Source: Phocaeicola massiliensis B84634 = Timone 84634 = DSM 17679 = JCM 13223 (GTDB lineage: Bacteria; Bacteroidota; Bacteroidia; Bacteroidales; Bacteroidaceae). Taken from it: a stretch of DNA of 64,000 nucleotides. Made by a program: the position numbers and the translations under genes. The notes below the pieces were generated by a model, which was not told where the DNA came from, searched no databases, and saw only the letters and a program-made list of their open reading frames with translations. Of this stretch, positions 29,164 through 39,521 are shown in pieces (position 1 is the first letter of the stretch; every line of letters starts with the position of its first letter). The stretch lies in assembly GCF_000382445.1 (NCBI RefSeq), contig NZ_KB905472.1, positions 2,935,603 to 2,999,602 of the forward strand. The letters are read 5' to 3'.

Positions 29164-32100
29164 ATGAAACAAATTACATTAACTCTAATGCTGTGCATAT
29201 TTAGTATATGCACATATGCACAACAAATCACCGTTAGTGGAACAGTGACGGATGCGGAAAACAATCCGTTGATTGGTGCTGCTGTTTTAGTTCTTGGAAC
29301 TACCGATGGTGTTATTACCGATCTTGATGGTAAATATACCATTAAAGTAAATTCCGGTCAGTCTTTGAAATTCTCTTATGTAGGTTATCAGGAGCAAACT
29401 GTTAAGGTTGATGGCCGCAGTGTGATTAATGTGAAATTGTCGGAAGGTGAATTGTTGGACGAGGTGGTGGTTATCGGTTACGGTACAGTGAAGAAAAGCC
29501 ATTTGACAGGTGCGGTCGCTTCTGTTTCCGGTAAAGAGTTACAGGCAAATGTTGCACGTAGTGCTTCAGCTGCTTTGCAAGGAAGAGTTGCCGGTGTTAC
29601 TGTGTCGGCTGCCAACGGTCAGCCGGGGGAAGGCTTGAATATTAATGTCCGTGGTATCAGTTCATTGAGTGCCACCAGTCCGCTTTATGTAATTGACGGT
29701 GTGTATGGTGATATCAATATGGTTGATCCCGCTGACATTCAGTCTATTGAAGTGTTGAAAGATGCTTCGGCTGCTGCTATTTATGGTTCTCGTGCTGCTA
29801 ATGGTGTTGTATTGGTCACTACTAAAGGCGGTCGTTTGGAAACTCCTGCCCGTGTGACAGTGGATGCCTATACAGGCGTTCAGATGGTTGCCAAATACAT
29901 TGATGTAATGGATGGTAATCAGCTTCGCGATTTGGCAAAGGCTACCGGTTATAGTTCGGCAGAAGGGTTGCTGAATTGGAATGGAGGTGCTGGAACAGAC
30001 TGGCAGAAAGAACTTTATAACTCGGCTATGGTGAGCAAGGTTAGCTTGAATGTATCTGGAGGAAACAAGACTTCGACCTATAATCTGTCGGGAAGCTATC
30101 TTAACCAGGATGGTATTGTAAATACTACCGGTTATGAGGCATGGAACATTCGTTCTAAGAATACTTTTTCTTTTTTCAATAATCATTTGCGTATGGGGAC
30201 TACGTTGATGATGAAATTCTATAAAAAGAAGTACGAAGATGTTTCATATACTGCCGCTCTGACAGCTGTGCCTATGTGGAATGTATATGGTGAAGATGGC
30301 ACTTGGGGTGTCGCTCCGGAATGGACCAGAGGAGATAATCCTGTAGGTTGGACAGAAGCCTATGATTACCAAAGACATGGGATAGACATTTTATTGAATG
30401 GCTATGCCGAAGTGGATTTGTTCTTGAAAGGATTGAAATATAAATTCAATGTAGGTATAAATAAATATACAAGACGTAATTATGCCTATAGTTCTCCTTA
30501 TTATTTCAGTTCTACTTCACAAAAGAATGAAGCGGAATTGTCGGAAAGTACAGACTGGGAGAACGATTGGTTGATTGAAAATACAATCAATTATGATAAT
30601 ACGTTTGGCAATCATACGGTTTCTGCTTTGGTGGGTTATTCTGCCCAGCGTAACAATGCACGTGGTTTTGGTGCAGGACGTAAGGGTTTCCCGGAAGGTT
30701 TCTCTGTGATTGATGCCGGTTCGGTTTCTTCGCAAAATACATCGGGTAGCGCTTGGGCCAATACAATGATTTCTATGTTTGGGCGTGTGATGTATTCGTA
30801 TGCCGATCGTTATATGCTGTCTGCTTCTATTCGTCGGGACGGTTCTTCCAAATTTGCAGATGGAAACCGCTGGGGCACATTCCCGTCTGTATCTTTGGGT
30901 TGGAATGTGATGAATGAAGATTTCTTTGAAAATATCAAGGAGACCATGAATGAATTGAAAATTCGTGCCAGTTATGGTGTACTGGGTAATTTGAGCGGTA
31001 TTGGCAATTATGCTACCCAGTCTGTTGTTTATAAAGGTATGAATAACATAATGGGTACAGAACTTTGGGAAGGTGCCATTACCGGTAAGGAATGGACTTC
31101 ACCCATGAATGTGACTTGGGAAAAGACGAAGACTTTGAACTTGGGTTTGGATTTTGCTTTCTTGAACAATAAGTTCAGTGTCAGTGCTGATTATTTTATT
31201 CAGAAAACAGAAGATATGTTGTTGTCTATGCCGCAGTCTTTGAGTTTTGGTTTGAGTGGAAATCCTACAGTAAATGCAGGTACAGTAGAAAACAAAGGAT
31301 TTGAAATTTCATTGAATCACCGTAATAATGTAGGCGATTTGTATTATCATGTAGGTGTCAATGCTACCTTCATCAAGAATAAACTGACGGAAGTAAACGG
31401 AAGTCGTGATGAATGGCAGGGATTCAATCCTCATGCCAAAGGAACGATCACTTATGCCAAGACCGGTCATTCCATAGGTTATTTCAATTTGATAAAGACG
31501 GATGGTGTATTCCAAAGCCAACAAGAAATTGATGCGTATGTGGATAAGAATGGTAATAAGATCCAGCCTAATGCACAACCGGGTGACTTGCGTTTCGTGG
31601 ATTATAACGAAGATGGTAAGATTGACAATAATGACCGTCAGGATGTAGGCTCTGCTTTCCCGAAAGTTAACTTGGGTGTAAGTCTGGGTGCTGAATGGAA
31701 AGGTTTGGATTTGAATATGTTCTTTGACGGAAACTTTGGCAACAAGATTTACAATGCCCAGTATTATACTACGGTTTATAATGAATCAACAGGAAACCAG
31801 TATGCAGAACGCATGAACAGCTGGACTGAAAACAATCATTCTGATATTCCTCGCTGTTTGTTTGGTACTAGCGATCCTAATGGTACAAACTGGGGCTATA
31901 CGGACCGTTGGTTGGAAAATGGTTCATTCTTGCGCTTGAAGACCTTGGAATTAGGTTATACGTTGCCTAAAGTATGGGTATCCAAAGCCGGTTTGCAGAA
32001 TGTGCGTGTTTATACGGCTATGGAAAACCTTTTCACTATAACCGATTATAAAGGATATACTCCTGACTTGGGTATGGTAGATGCCAATGGTGCCGGTACA

Positions 32101-32193
32101 TCAGGTGGTTCGGGTGTAATGACCCGTGGTTGTGATGACGGTCGTTATCCGATGGCACGTACTATCACCTTTGGTTTACAAGTAAATTTCTAA
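29164..32193 (+). CDS. SusC-like TonB-dependent outer-membrane transporter
   Basis: A 1009-residue protein with signal peptide (ending CTYAQQ), a carboxypeptidase-regulatory-like domain (residues 24-100, VSGTVTDAENNPLIGAAVLV), a TonB-box/plug start (DEVVVIGYGTVKKSHLTGAV) and a 22-stranded barrel ending in GLQVNF. It imports oligosaccharides together with SusD. It is followed 26 bp later by its SusD partner and then by a sulfotransferase, which hints at aromatic or sulfated ligands. There is no anti-sigma STN domain, so it is probably not ECF-signal-transducing. Confidence 0.95.
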   Translation: MKQITLTLMLCIFSICTYAQQITVSGTVTDAENNPLIGAAVLVLGTTDGVITDLDGKYTIKVNSGQSLKFSYVGYQEQTVKVDGRSVINVKLSEGELLDEVVVIGYGTVKKSHLTGAVASVSGKELQANVARSASAALQGRVAGVTVSAANGQPGEGLNINVRGISSLSATSPLYVIDGVYGDINMVDPADIQSIEVLKDASAAAIYGSRAANGVVLVTTKGGRLETPARVTVDAYTGVQMVAKYIDVMDGNQLRDLAKATGYSSAEGLLNWNGGAGTDWQKELYNSAMVSKVSLNVSGGNKTSTYNLSGSYLNQDGIVNTTGYEAWNIRSKNTFSFFNNHLRMGTTLMMKFYKKKYEDVSYTAALTAVPMWNVYGEDGTWGVAPEWTRGDNPVGWTEAYDYQRHGIDILLNGYAEVDLFLKGLKYKFNVGINKYTRRNYAYSSPYYFSSTSQKNEAELSESTDWENDWLIENTINYDNTFGNHTVSALVGYSAQRNNARGFGAGRKGFPEGFSVIDAGSVSSQNTSGSAWANTMISMFGRVMYSYADRYMLSASIRRDGSSKFADGNRWGTFPSVSLGWNVMNEDFFENIKETMNELKIRASYGVLGNLSGIGNYATQSVVYKGMNNIMGTELWEGAITGKEWTSPMNVTWEKTKTLNLGLDFAFLNNKFSVSADYFIQKTEDMLLSMPQSLSFGLSGNPTVNAGTVENKGFEISLNHRNNVGDLYYHVGVNATFIKNKLTEVNGSRDEWQGFNPHAKGTITYAKTGHSIGYFNLIKTDGVFQSQQEIDAYVDKNGNKIQPNAQPGDLRFVDYNEDGKIDNNDRQDVGSAFPKVNLGVSLGAEWKGLDLNMFFDGNFGNKIYNAQYYTTVYNESTGNQYAERMNSWTENNHSDIPRCLFGTSDPNGTNWGYTDRWLENGSFLRLKTLELGYTLPKVWVSKAGLQNVRVYTAMENLFTITDYKGYTPDLGMVDANGAGTSGGSGVMTRGCDDGRYPMARTITFGLQVNF

Positions 32194-32219
32194 TTAGGAA
32201 TAAGTAATATTTGCAGAAT

Positions 32220-33986
32220 ATGAAAAAGAATTTTATAAAATACATAGCTGCATTGGCTGTAGCTCCAATGTTGTTGTCTTCTTGTAGTGATGATTTTCTG
32301 AATGAGATTGACCCTAACCGTCAGACTCCGACCACTTTCTGGACATCCGAAGATAATGTGATGAAAGGCTTGTCCGCAGTTTATAATCCTTTCCGCCGTA
32401 TGACCAGTGGATATTATGGCGGGTTGGAAGGTATCATGCATCTTCAGATGCGCGGTGATGACCTTTACCCCACTCGCGGAGAAGAACCTTATATTTGGGA
32501 ATATTTGTCGTTTGTCAACACAACGAATACAAAGGATTTGAGCTGGGGAAACATCTATGAAGGCATTCAGATGGCAAACGAATTCATATATCGTGCGGCT
32601 ACGGTTGATATGGACGAAACCAAACGTGAGCAAATGATAGGTGAGGCTTATTTCTTACGTGGATTCTGGTACTTCCGTTTGCGTACTGATTATCGTGATG
32701 CGGTTATCCGTACTCTCCCGCAGGATGCAGATCCGGAAACTCATGGACTGTCTAGCGGTGATGAAGTGCTGGAACAGGCTATTTCAGACTTTAAGGAAGC
32801 TAAGTCTCGTTTGCCTAAACTTCGTTCAAGCGATGAAAACGGTCGTGTAACTCAAGGTGCGGCTATTGCCATGTTGGGTAAAGCTTATATCTGGAAAGGG
32901 GATTATCAGGCCGCAAAGAATGAGTTTGAAATTATAATGAATGGTTATGGTTACGATTTGACTCAAAAGTATGAGGATAACTTCCGTGACGATACGGAAT
33001 TTAATGCTGAATCTATTTGGGAAATCAATTATGATGCCAAAGGTAATTCGGGTGACGCTTGGGGCAATGGCACTAGTGACGACTCGTTTATGGGAAACAA
33101 CCTTGCTCATTATTTTGGTCCGACACTGAAAGGTGAGAATATTGGCGGTGGTTGGTATAAGATGCAACCTTCTCCCTATTTGATAAAAGAATTCATTTCC
33201 GAACAGCGTCCGGAAGGTTCTGATTCCAAATGGGATAAGCGTTTATACACTACGTGCTTCTTTAAATATTCTGATTTCGGTGATGTGAAGCCGGATGAAA
33301 AATTCTATGGTGGTAAAGTGGAATTTGATGATATGTTTAAATGGACGGTACTGCCCGAAGGCGACGGCAAATATGGTATTGCCAAGCAAGGATATGCTCC
33401 TGCTTATCCGGTTATCGAGGGTGTTCAAGGGCGTTTCATGATGAAGAAGTTTGCAGCTTGGTGGGTTCCCACAGGATGTACGATGTATTCTAACGATGCC
33501 GGACGTATCAACAATTTACGTATTATGCGTTTTGCAGAAGTTTTGTTGCTCCACGCTGAGGCTTGTCTGGAAACCAATGATGAAAGCGGAGCAATGAAAG
33601 ATATTAACCGGATTCGTGTACGTGCCGGTTTGCCGGAGAAAACCTTGAGTGGAAAAGATGCTATAATGACAGAACTCCAGAAACAGAAATTGCTGGAATT
33701 TGCCGGAGAGAATATACGTTGGGATGATATGGTTCGTTGGTACGGAAATGATCCTGCTAAGTTGAAAGCTATCATGCACGAACGCAAGACCGATTCTCAA
33801 CATTATGAATTGCTTTACGAAGAAAATGAAAGTGGTGAAAAGGAATTGGTAGGATATAAACCGACAGACCGCATTTCGGATACACAAGGATTTGACCATT
33901 TTGAAGCTAAATTCTTGTACTTCCCGATACCTCAGGCAGAGGTGGACGCTAATTTGAATTTGGAGCAAAAGCCGGAATGGAGATGA
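32220..33986 (+). CDS. SusD/RagB-like glycan-binding lipoprotein
   Basis: A 588-residue lipoprotein (lipobox LSSC, Cys22) with RagB/SusD motifs: DDFLNEIDPNRQTPTTFWTS near the N-terminus, AYFLRGFWYFRL, and LLHAEACLETND with NRIRVRAGLPE in the C-terminal part. It caps the SusC transporter. The ATG at 32220 is used in preference to a TTG nine bases earlier. A hairpin at 34016-34039 separates it from the sulfotransferase gene. Confidence 0.95.
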   Translation: MKKNFIKYIAALAVAPMLLSSCSDDFLNEIDPNRQTPTTFWTSEDNVMKGLSAVYNPFRRMTSGYYGGLEGIMHLQMRGDDLYPTRGEEPYIWEYLSFVNTTNTKDLSWGNIYEGIQMANEFIYRAATVDMDETKREQMIGEAYFLRGFWYFRLRTDYRDAVIRTLPQDADPETHGLSSGDEVLEQAISDFKEAKSRLPKLRSSDENGRVTQGAAIAMLGKAYIWKGDYQAAKNEFEIIMNGYGYDLTQKYEDNFRDDTEFNAESIWEINYDAKGNSGDAWGNGTSDDSFMGNNLAHYFGPTLKGENIGGGWYKMQPSPYLIKEFISEQRPEGSDSKWDKRLYTTCFFKYSDFGDVKPDEKFYGGKVEFDDMFKWTVLPEGDGKYGIAKQGYAPAYPVIEGVQGRFMMKKFAAWWVPTGCTMYSNDAGRINNLRIMRFAEVLLLHAEACLETNDESGAMKDINRIRVRAGLPEKTLSGKDAIMTELQKQKLLEFAGENIRWDDMVRWYGNDPAKLKAIMHERKTDSQHYELLYEENESGEKELVGYKPTDRISDTQGFDHFEAKFLYFPIPQAEVDANLNLEQKPEWR

Positions 33987-34015
33987 TTGTATTGAACTGA
34001 TAATTAAAAAGTATG

Positions 34016-34039
34016 AGAGGGAGGGGAATCTCTCCCTCT
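34016..34039 (+). terminator. Hairpin between SusD and sulfotransferase genes
   Basis: An 8-bp stem, AGAGGGAG with CTCCCTCT, 8-nt loop, followed by ATAAAAAC rather than a T-tract. It may be an attenuator or mRNA stabiliser rather than a full terminator. Confidence 0.45.
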
Positions 34040-34058
34040 ATAAAAACAATGAAGCCAA

Positions 34059-35858
34059 ATGAAAAGGAAAGGATATTATTTATGCTCTTTGTTGGTTATG
34101 ATATTTGTATTTTTGTCATGTCGTGATGAAGAACAGGATTGTACCCAAGCTATGCAGGATATACAAAACCAGTTGAAGGAAAATGATTTATTGAAATCTG
34201 TTTCTCAGGAACGTGAACAATGTGTTTTGTTATTTGAGTCCAATAAGGTAATTTTTCCGCAAGAGTTAATCCAAAATGTAGATGTGGATGCGGAAAACTG
34301 GAAAACGACTTTGACATTTGTCAATGGAAGCACTTATGTTATACCTACCTTAGGCACTTCGATTGACAACTTGATATTGAGTTCTACAGTCAATCCTTCC
34401 GGTTGCAATCCATTATCGGCCAGTGTAGTTGTAAAATTACCTGTATTGGGACGCATTAAACTGATTGTACACAGCAAACCGGAAAAGCATACACCAGACG
34501 TGGAATATGCATTTAAGAGTGTGGAATTAAAACAGAATATCCCGGTATTGGGACTTTATCCCAATTATAATAATCAGGTCACTTTAATTTATACAGATTT
34601 GCAAGGAAATGAACGTGCTCGGTCCGATCTAAAGCTTCAGACAAAAACATTGGAAAGCAGAAGACTGCCCAAGGAAATCAGAGTGGTAAAGGCTCAATAT
34701 GACCGTATGGAGCCAGGCATGAATTTAGTTAACTCTCCCGGACAGGATGAAACAGACACTTCTATCCCTTATATGGTAGATGCTGACGGAGAAATCCGTT
34801 GGATTCTTGATTGGGAGAAGTCGGATGAACATCGATATATCGGAATCGGGTGCGGACTGATTCGGATGCAGAACGGACATTATATGACCGGTGACGGAAA
34901 CCATCATCGGATGGTGGAAGTGGATATGATGGGAAATACAATTCATAATTGGGATATGCTGGAAAGGGGATATACTATGCATCATGCCATATCTCAAGAT
35001 AAACAAGGCAATATATTAGCTACGGTGAGCAAGACTTCCGCTAAAATAGCCAATGGAAAGGATGTACGGATAAACGATTTCATTATTAGAATGGATCCCG
35101 AAAAAGGGGAAATATTGCAAGAATGGGATTTGGTGAACATGCTGGATTCGGCACGGTATGGTATGACCGATTATAATCTTACCGCTGATCCTTATGCGCA
35201 AAATGCCAGTAATTGGGCGCATAATAATGGTATAGTGGAATGGGGAAATGATTATTTGGCTACAGCTCGCTATCAAGGAATATTCAAATTTAATAAAGCC
35301 GGAGGCATTGAGTGGATTATATCACCTCATGGGTATTGGAGAGATAGATATTTGAAATTATTATTAAATCCTCTTCATGCCGACGGAACTCCCATTACTG
35401 ATCCTGATGTGATAGCCGGAACGAAGAATTGTGATGATTTTGAATGGCCTTGGGGGTGCCATACTGCTGTTCCGTTGCCTAATGGACATATCTTTTATTT
35501 CAATAATGGCTATGGGCGAAATTTCAAGCTTGATTTTACGGATAGAAAAAATGTTTATACTTGTGGAATAGAGTACGAAGTGGATGAAGTAAACCGTACG
35601 GTTCGTCAAGTTTGGCAATATGGAAAAGAACGGGGTACCGCATATTTTACTCCGGCCCGTTCCGGGGTGCAATATTTGGAACAAACGGGTAACAGATTAA
35701 TTTGTCCGGGAATGAGCAATGTGCTTAGCAATGGCAATCGTGGTGCACGCGTGACAGAAGTAGATCCCGAGACACAGGAGATTGTATTTGAGTTGGAACT
35801 GGAAGATGCAATTTATCAGCGAGTTTATCGTATGTCTCTCTATCCTGATAATCAATAA
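34059..35858 (+). CDS. Arylsulfate sulfotransferase (ASST) family lipoprotein
   Basis: A 599-residue lipoprotein (signal ending FVFLSCRD) with an N-terminal Ig-like domain and a six-bladed propeller of the PAPS-independent ASST family. Candidate active-site histidines are H308/H309 (YTMHHAIS), H388 (NWAHNNGI) and H468 in WPWGCHTAVPLPNGHIFYF. One of these forms the sulfohistidine intermediate in the E. coli enzyme. ASST moves a sulfate group from one phenolic or aryl donor to an acceptor. It is 72 bp after SusD, in the same direction. An ASST in a SusC/SusD operon is unusual, so glycan or phenolic sulfate exchange is a possible role. Confidence 0.85.
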   Translation: MKRKGYYLCSLLVMIFVFLSCRDEEQDCTQAMQDIQNQLKENDLLKSVSQEREQCVLLFESNKVIFPQELIQNVDVDAENWKTTLTFVNGSTYVIPTLGTSIDNLILSSTVNPSGCNPLSASVVVKLPVLGRIKLIVHSKPEKHTPDVEYAFKSVELKQNIPVLGLYPNYNNQVTLIYTDLQGNERARSDLKLQTKTLESRRLPKEIRVVKAQYDRMEPGMNLVNSPGQDETDTSIPYMVDADGEIRWILDWEKSDEHRYIGIGCGLIRMQNGHYMTGDGNHHRMVEVDMMGNTIHNWDMLERGYTMHHAISQDKQGNILATVSKTSAKIANGKDVRINDFIIRMDPEKGEILQEWDLVNMLDSARYGMTDYNLTADPYAQNASNWAHNNGIVEWGNDYLATARYQGIFKFNKAGGIEWIISPHGYWRDRYLKLLLNPLHADGTPITDPDVIAGTKNCDDFEWPWGCHTAVPLPNGHIFYFNNGYGRNFKLDFTDRKNVYTCGIEYEVDEVNRTVRQVWQYGKERGTAYFTPARSGVQYLEQTGNRLICPGMSNVLSNGNRGARVTEVDPETQEIVFELELEDAIYQRVYRMSLYPDNQ

Positions 35859-35910
35859 ATGCATTTTTACTATAAAAGATTAATTGAGAATAATAAATAA
35901 AAGGTAATAT

Positions 35911-36098
35911 TGCGCCAGCGGCATAACGACACGACACCGGCACAACCTTTCGTCCGTCTTGGCGAGAGTCAGAATAGTGCGCACCCGAATCTGACGGACT
36001 GGAGAGGCTTGCCGGACTTAAAGGCAGACAACCAACAGCGGAACGTGGTGCTTCCTCTCAAGTTTGCTAACGGGAAGTATGCCTTCTATACCCTCAGC
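35911..36098 (+). pseudogene. Fragment of a GH130-like glycosidase gene
   Basis: A 60-codon stretch, more GC-rich than its surroundings, encodes SAHPNLTDWRGLPDLKADNQ and QRNVVLPLKFANGKYAFYT. I recognise this as the middle of a GH130-type mannoside phosphorylase. Both ends are missing, and it stops where the GH31 gene ends. It looks like a leftover of a deleted gene. The family call is from memory of the motif. Confidence 0.45.
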
Positions 36099-36101
36099 AA
36101 A

Positions 36102-38552
36102 CTAAAATTTCAGTTTCATTGTTTTGTTGTTGTAAATAATATCTTTTTCAATAACAGACACGTGTCCCGATTCCAAAGGAGTAAAAATCTGAATCTTGAA
36201 CTTTCTATTCTCTAATTTAGGCGGCATTTTACCGATAGGAGCAAATAGAGTAAACGTTTGATGTTTGTTATCCCATTTCATTTGAATCGCTGAATAACCT
36301 CCTCTCTCATAGGCATAAGTTTCATTATCGTCTTCATAAAATAAAAACTCTGCATCTTTACCTGCATAAACTGATAATATAATTTCAGAGCCATCGTCTT
36401 GAGCAACATATTGAACCACTTTATTACGTGGAACAATGGAACCGGCTTTTACAAATATTGGCAGCTTTTCCAAGGGAGCATCATATTTTATTTCTTGTCC
36501 TCCCTCGTAGCATCTATTGGAGTGCAAGTCAAACCAATAGGTACCGGAATGTTGTGGTAAGTAAATCAATTCTAATGTATTAACATCCGAAATAGCCCCC
36601 TCCCGATTATAATACATTGGTCTGGTTATTGGATGAATCATTAATGCATCCCCAAACATATAACTGCTCCCGTCATCAAACGTTTTCCGGTCGTCAGAAA
36701 AATCCACTACTGTACCACGCATCATTGCCGAACCTTTTGACGTAACCTTCCAAGCTTCTGAATATATATACGACAAGAGTGAATAACGAAGATGAATCAT
36801 CTCAACTTGAATGTCATAAAATAGGCTGCCGGGCTCGCCAAAATGCCAAATCTCACGTGGCACTTCCGTTCCATGAGCCCGGAATATCGGAGAAAGAGCT
36901 CCGTACTGAAACCACCTTGTGTATAATTCCAAATAAGCAGAATCTTTAAGCCCCTTTGCATACCCTCCATCGCAAGAAGATATGTTTCTATGGATTTCCG
37001 TACCTATCTCTCCGGTTCCTTCACCTGAATTTTCCCTACTTCGCACTCTAAAGCCACCGATATCGGTAGTCCAATAAGGAATGCCGGTCATACAAATATT
37101 AAGACCGGCTACAAGTTGCTTTTTTAATACATCCCAAGAAGCATAGATATCTCCCGACCATATAGAAGTGCCAAATCGCTGCTGCCCTGCAAAAGCAGAA
37201 CGAGTCAAGACAGATGCGCGATTATCACTCTGCTTCCTTAAGTTTTCATACATCATTTTAGTTAATACATACGAATAAGTATTGAGATAACGAGCAGCAG
37301 ATCCGATAAAAGTCTTACCGGCTTTTTTACTCCACTGAGTCTGCTTTTCAGGATATAGCCCGTCTTTATAAGCCGGTTCTGTCGCATCCAACCACCAAGA
37401 ATCCACACCTTTGGTATAAAGTCCCTGATACAAATGGTTCCAAAAGATTTTTTGAGCTGTGGGAGCATATATATCCGCTACCTTATAACCTGCCCATGTG
37501 GGCACATCATACAGCACATTGGCTGAATCCATCTCTTGATATATTTTCGTGGATTTTCCAAAACCGGGCCAAACAGACAATGTTAACTTAACATGATACT
37601 TCTTATGCAAATCTTCAATAACCTTTTGGGGATTAGGATGAGTGACCGGGTTAAAAACCATGCCATTCCACGAATCGAGGTTTTCTCCCCAATATTGCCA
37701 GTCTTGAACAATATTGTCTAATGGAATATTTCTCATTCGGTAAGTTCTCACCACATCTTGAAGCTCATCAAATGTCTTGTAGCGTTCCTTTGACATCCAG
37801 AATCCAAAAGCCGATTTGGGAAGCATTGGCGAATTCCCTGTCAATTCGCAATATCCCGACATAGCATCCTTCATATCTTTCCCCACTACCAAATAATAAT
37901 TTACTCCATCTCCTATCTCAGAAGTAAAAGTAGCTCCATCAGGAGTATCTTCAAAGGTGGAGCAAGAATAATTATCCCAAAACAACACATAATTTGAAGT
38001 GGATACAATAACCGGATTTGCTATTTCACGATTGGCGTGCACCAACAATTCCTTATGCCCCCTATAATTATAAACTCCATCTTGATACTGCCCCAAACCA
38101 TAAATAGCTTCATCGGGCTTTAAAATAAAGGTTTGGCTCACAGTATATGCTTTTTCCCCTAAGTCATCGACTTCGGAAAAATGATTACCACCTTCTACGA
38201 GAATCGTGTCACTGTTTTGAACATCAGTAAAAAGAACCCTATCCTGCAAAATATCATAGGTTGCTTCTACCTTTGCCGATTTCAAGATAATCTTATTTTG
38301 CAATGAACGACATTTTATATCCTGTGCTGCAAAAACTTTATCATTTACAATAAGAGAAGGCTTCTGTTCTTGTCCTGCAGGATAAGTTCGGACATGTATG
38401 ATATTATCCTTTAAAAAAGATATCTCAATTTGTTTTTCTTCAAGAGAAATAGTAACCCCATTTTCGTTCTTTTGTATAGAAGAAAGGGAATATTTTTGAC
38501 CATAAGAACTGAGTGAAACAATGAAAAACAGAAAAAGTATTATTCTATTCAT
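36102..38552 (-). CDS. Secreted GH31 alpha-glycosidase (xylosidase-like)
   Basis: An 816-residue GH31 enzyme with signal peptide (ending SLSSYGQ), an N-terminal beta-sandwich, a TIM barrel and C-terminal beta domains. The nucleophile Asp389 is in SWWLDATEP and the acid/base Asp468 in IWSGDIYASW. The WLDATEP sequence is common in alpha-xylosidases and related GH31 members, but alpha-glucosidase or other activities are possible. A -7 box reading TATCTTTG on the minus strand (38742-38749) gives a leader of about 185 nt. It points away from the ASST gene and has no transporter of its own. Confidence 0.88.
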   Translation of the reverse strand: MNRIILFLFFIVSLSSYGQKYSLSSIQKNENGVTISLEEKQIEISFLKDNIIHVRTYPAGQEQKPSLIVNDKVFAAQDIKCRSLQNKIILKSAKVEATYDILQDRVLFTDVQNSDTILVEGGNHFSEVDDLGEKAYTVSQTFILKPDEAIYGLGQYQDGVYNYRGHKELLVHANREIANPVIVSTSNYVLFWDNYSCSTFEDTPDGATFTSEIGDGVNYYLVVGKDMKDAMSGYCELTGNSPMLPKSAFGFWMSKERYKTFDELQDVVRTYRMRNIPLDNIVQDWQYWGENLDSWNGMVFNPVTHPNPQKVIEDLHKKYHVKLTLSVWPGFGKSTKIYQEMDSANVLYDVPTWAGYKVADIYAPTAQKIFWNHLYQGLYTKGVDSWWLDATEPAYKDGLYPEKQTQWSKKAGKTFIGSAARYLNTYSYVLTKMMYENLRKQSDNRASVLTRSAFAGQQRFGTSIWSGDIYASWDVLKKQLVAGLNICMTGIPYWTTDIGGFRVRSRENSGEGTGEIGTEIHRNISSCDGGYAKGLKDSAYLELYTRWFQYGALSPIFRAHGTEVPREIWHFGEPGSLFYDIQVEMIHLRYSLLSYIYSEAWKVTSKGSAMMRGTVVDFSDDRKTFDDGSSYMFGDALMIHPITRPMYYNREGAISDVNTLELIYLPQHSGTYWFDLHSNRCYEGGQEIKYDAPLEKLPIFVKAGSIVPRNKVVQYVAQDDGSEIILSVYAGKDAEFLFYEDDNETYAYERGGYSAIQMKWDNKHQTFTLFAPIGKMPPKLENRKFKIQIFTPLESGHVSVIEKDIIYNNKTMKLKF

Positions 38553-38783
38553 AATTAATCATAACTGTACAACATAAAAATTTGTTTGAAATGATACTTT
38601 CCGGAACAATAATAAGTTTACAAACACCTGTATATCAAACATTCCGCTTATTCCAGTGCTGCAAAAAATCTAATAAAGGAATACCCGATATGTCGACAAA
38701 GACAACCATAAAATTTGTATCTTTAATTCGATTCCTGAATACAAAGATAGAGATTTTTTGTTATAGTTACTTTTTTTGTATAA

Positions 38784-39041
38784 AATAAAAATGAACCACC
38801 AATAATTGAACTTGACGATATTTATAATAAAGATGGATTTTTGATTAAAATGTTTGAAACAAAATCTAAATCATGGGAATATGAGAATGAGATAAGGTTA
38901 ATATATTCAACTTCAAAACGGAAAGGATATAATCCTTTTGCATTAAAATCGATTTATTTTGGTTTAAATATGGATGAAAAGCATCAAATACAAATAATAG
39001 AAGGATTAACAAATAAAGATATAAGATTCTATAAAATGTAA
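38784..39041 (+). pseudogene. DUF2971-like C-terminal fragment
   Basis: Open from just after a stop at 38781. The sequence IIELDDIYNKDGFLIKMFET then KSWEYENEIRLIY and LKSIYFGLNM matches the C-terminal part of DUF2971 proteins, a family often seen near phage-defence and mobile DNA. The N-terminal half is absent. The region is very AT-rich compared with the GH31 gene. Confidence 0.5.
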
Positions 39042-39074
39042 AGAAAAGCAGAATCATATAAGCTTATTTCTATA

Positions 39075-39401
39075 TTGATTCATGAAAATAAACGTATCAT
39101 TAAGAATAAATTGGTACTATCTCAATATGAAATATTAAAAGAAAGCTACAATCATGCCATTGAAAATTTTCATGTATTATATAAAGGTGAAAGTATGAAT
39201 AAAGAAGCATTGCATAATTTTGTCTTGAAGTTCAGAAAAGAATACACTACAAAAAATACTAATATTTATGTCTATAATAAAAGTGACATAGCTAATTTAA
39301 TTGATAAATATCCATTAAATGACAAAGAAGCAGAGCTATTGCTGAATCATGGTTCACTAATCCTACAGAAGTCTATGTTAATCTATCTTGAATCAGTGTA
39401 A
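39075..39401 (+). CDS. Hypothetical protein in AT-rich island
   Basis: A 108-codon frame in the same phase as the preceding fragment and separated from it only by a stop. It begins with a TTG and encodes a Lys/Asn/Leu-rich helical protein (IIKNKLVLSQYEILKESYNH, NDKEAELLLNHGSLILQKSM). I do not recognise it. It may itself be part of a degraded gene. A hairpin with a T-rich tail follows at 39446-39476. Confidence 0.35.
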   Translation: MIHENKRIIKNKLVLSQYEILKESYNHAIENFHVLYKGESMNKEALHNFVLKFRKEYTTKNTNIYVYNKSDIANLIDKYPLNDKEAELLLNHGSLILQKSMLIYLESV

Positions 39402-39445
39402 GCATCCGATAAAGTACACATTGTATTTTTCATAAATAGAAAACC

Positions 39446-39485
39446 CGATATTAACTTTTGATTAAAATTGATATCGAGTCTTTTA
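39446..39485 (+). terminator. Hairpin terminator in the AT-rich island
   Basis: CGATATTAA pairs with TTGATATCG (39468-39476), 13-nt loop, followed by a T-rich stretch. Confidence 0.45.
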
Positions 39486-39521
39486 TTCTTCACCATAAAT
39501 ATTTAGGGATATTCCTAAAAT

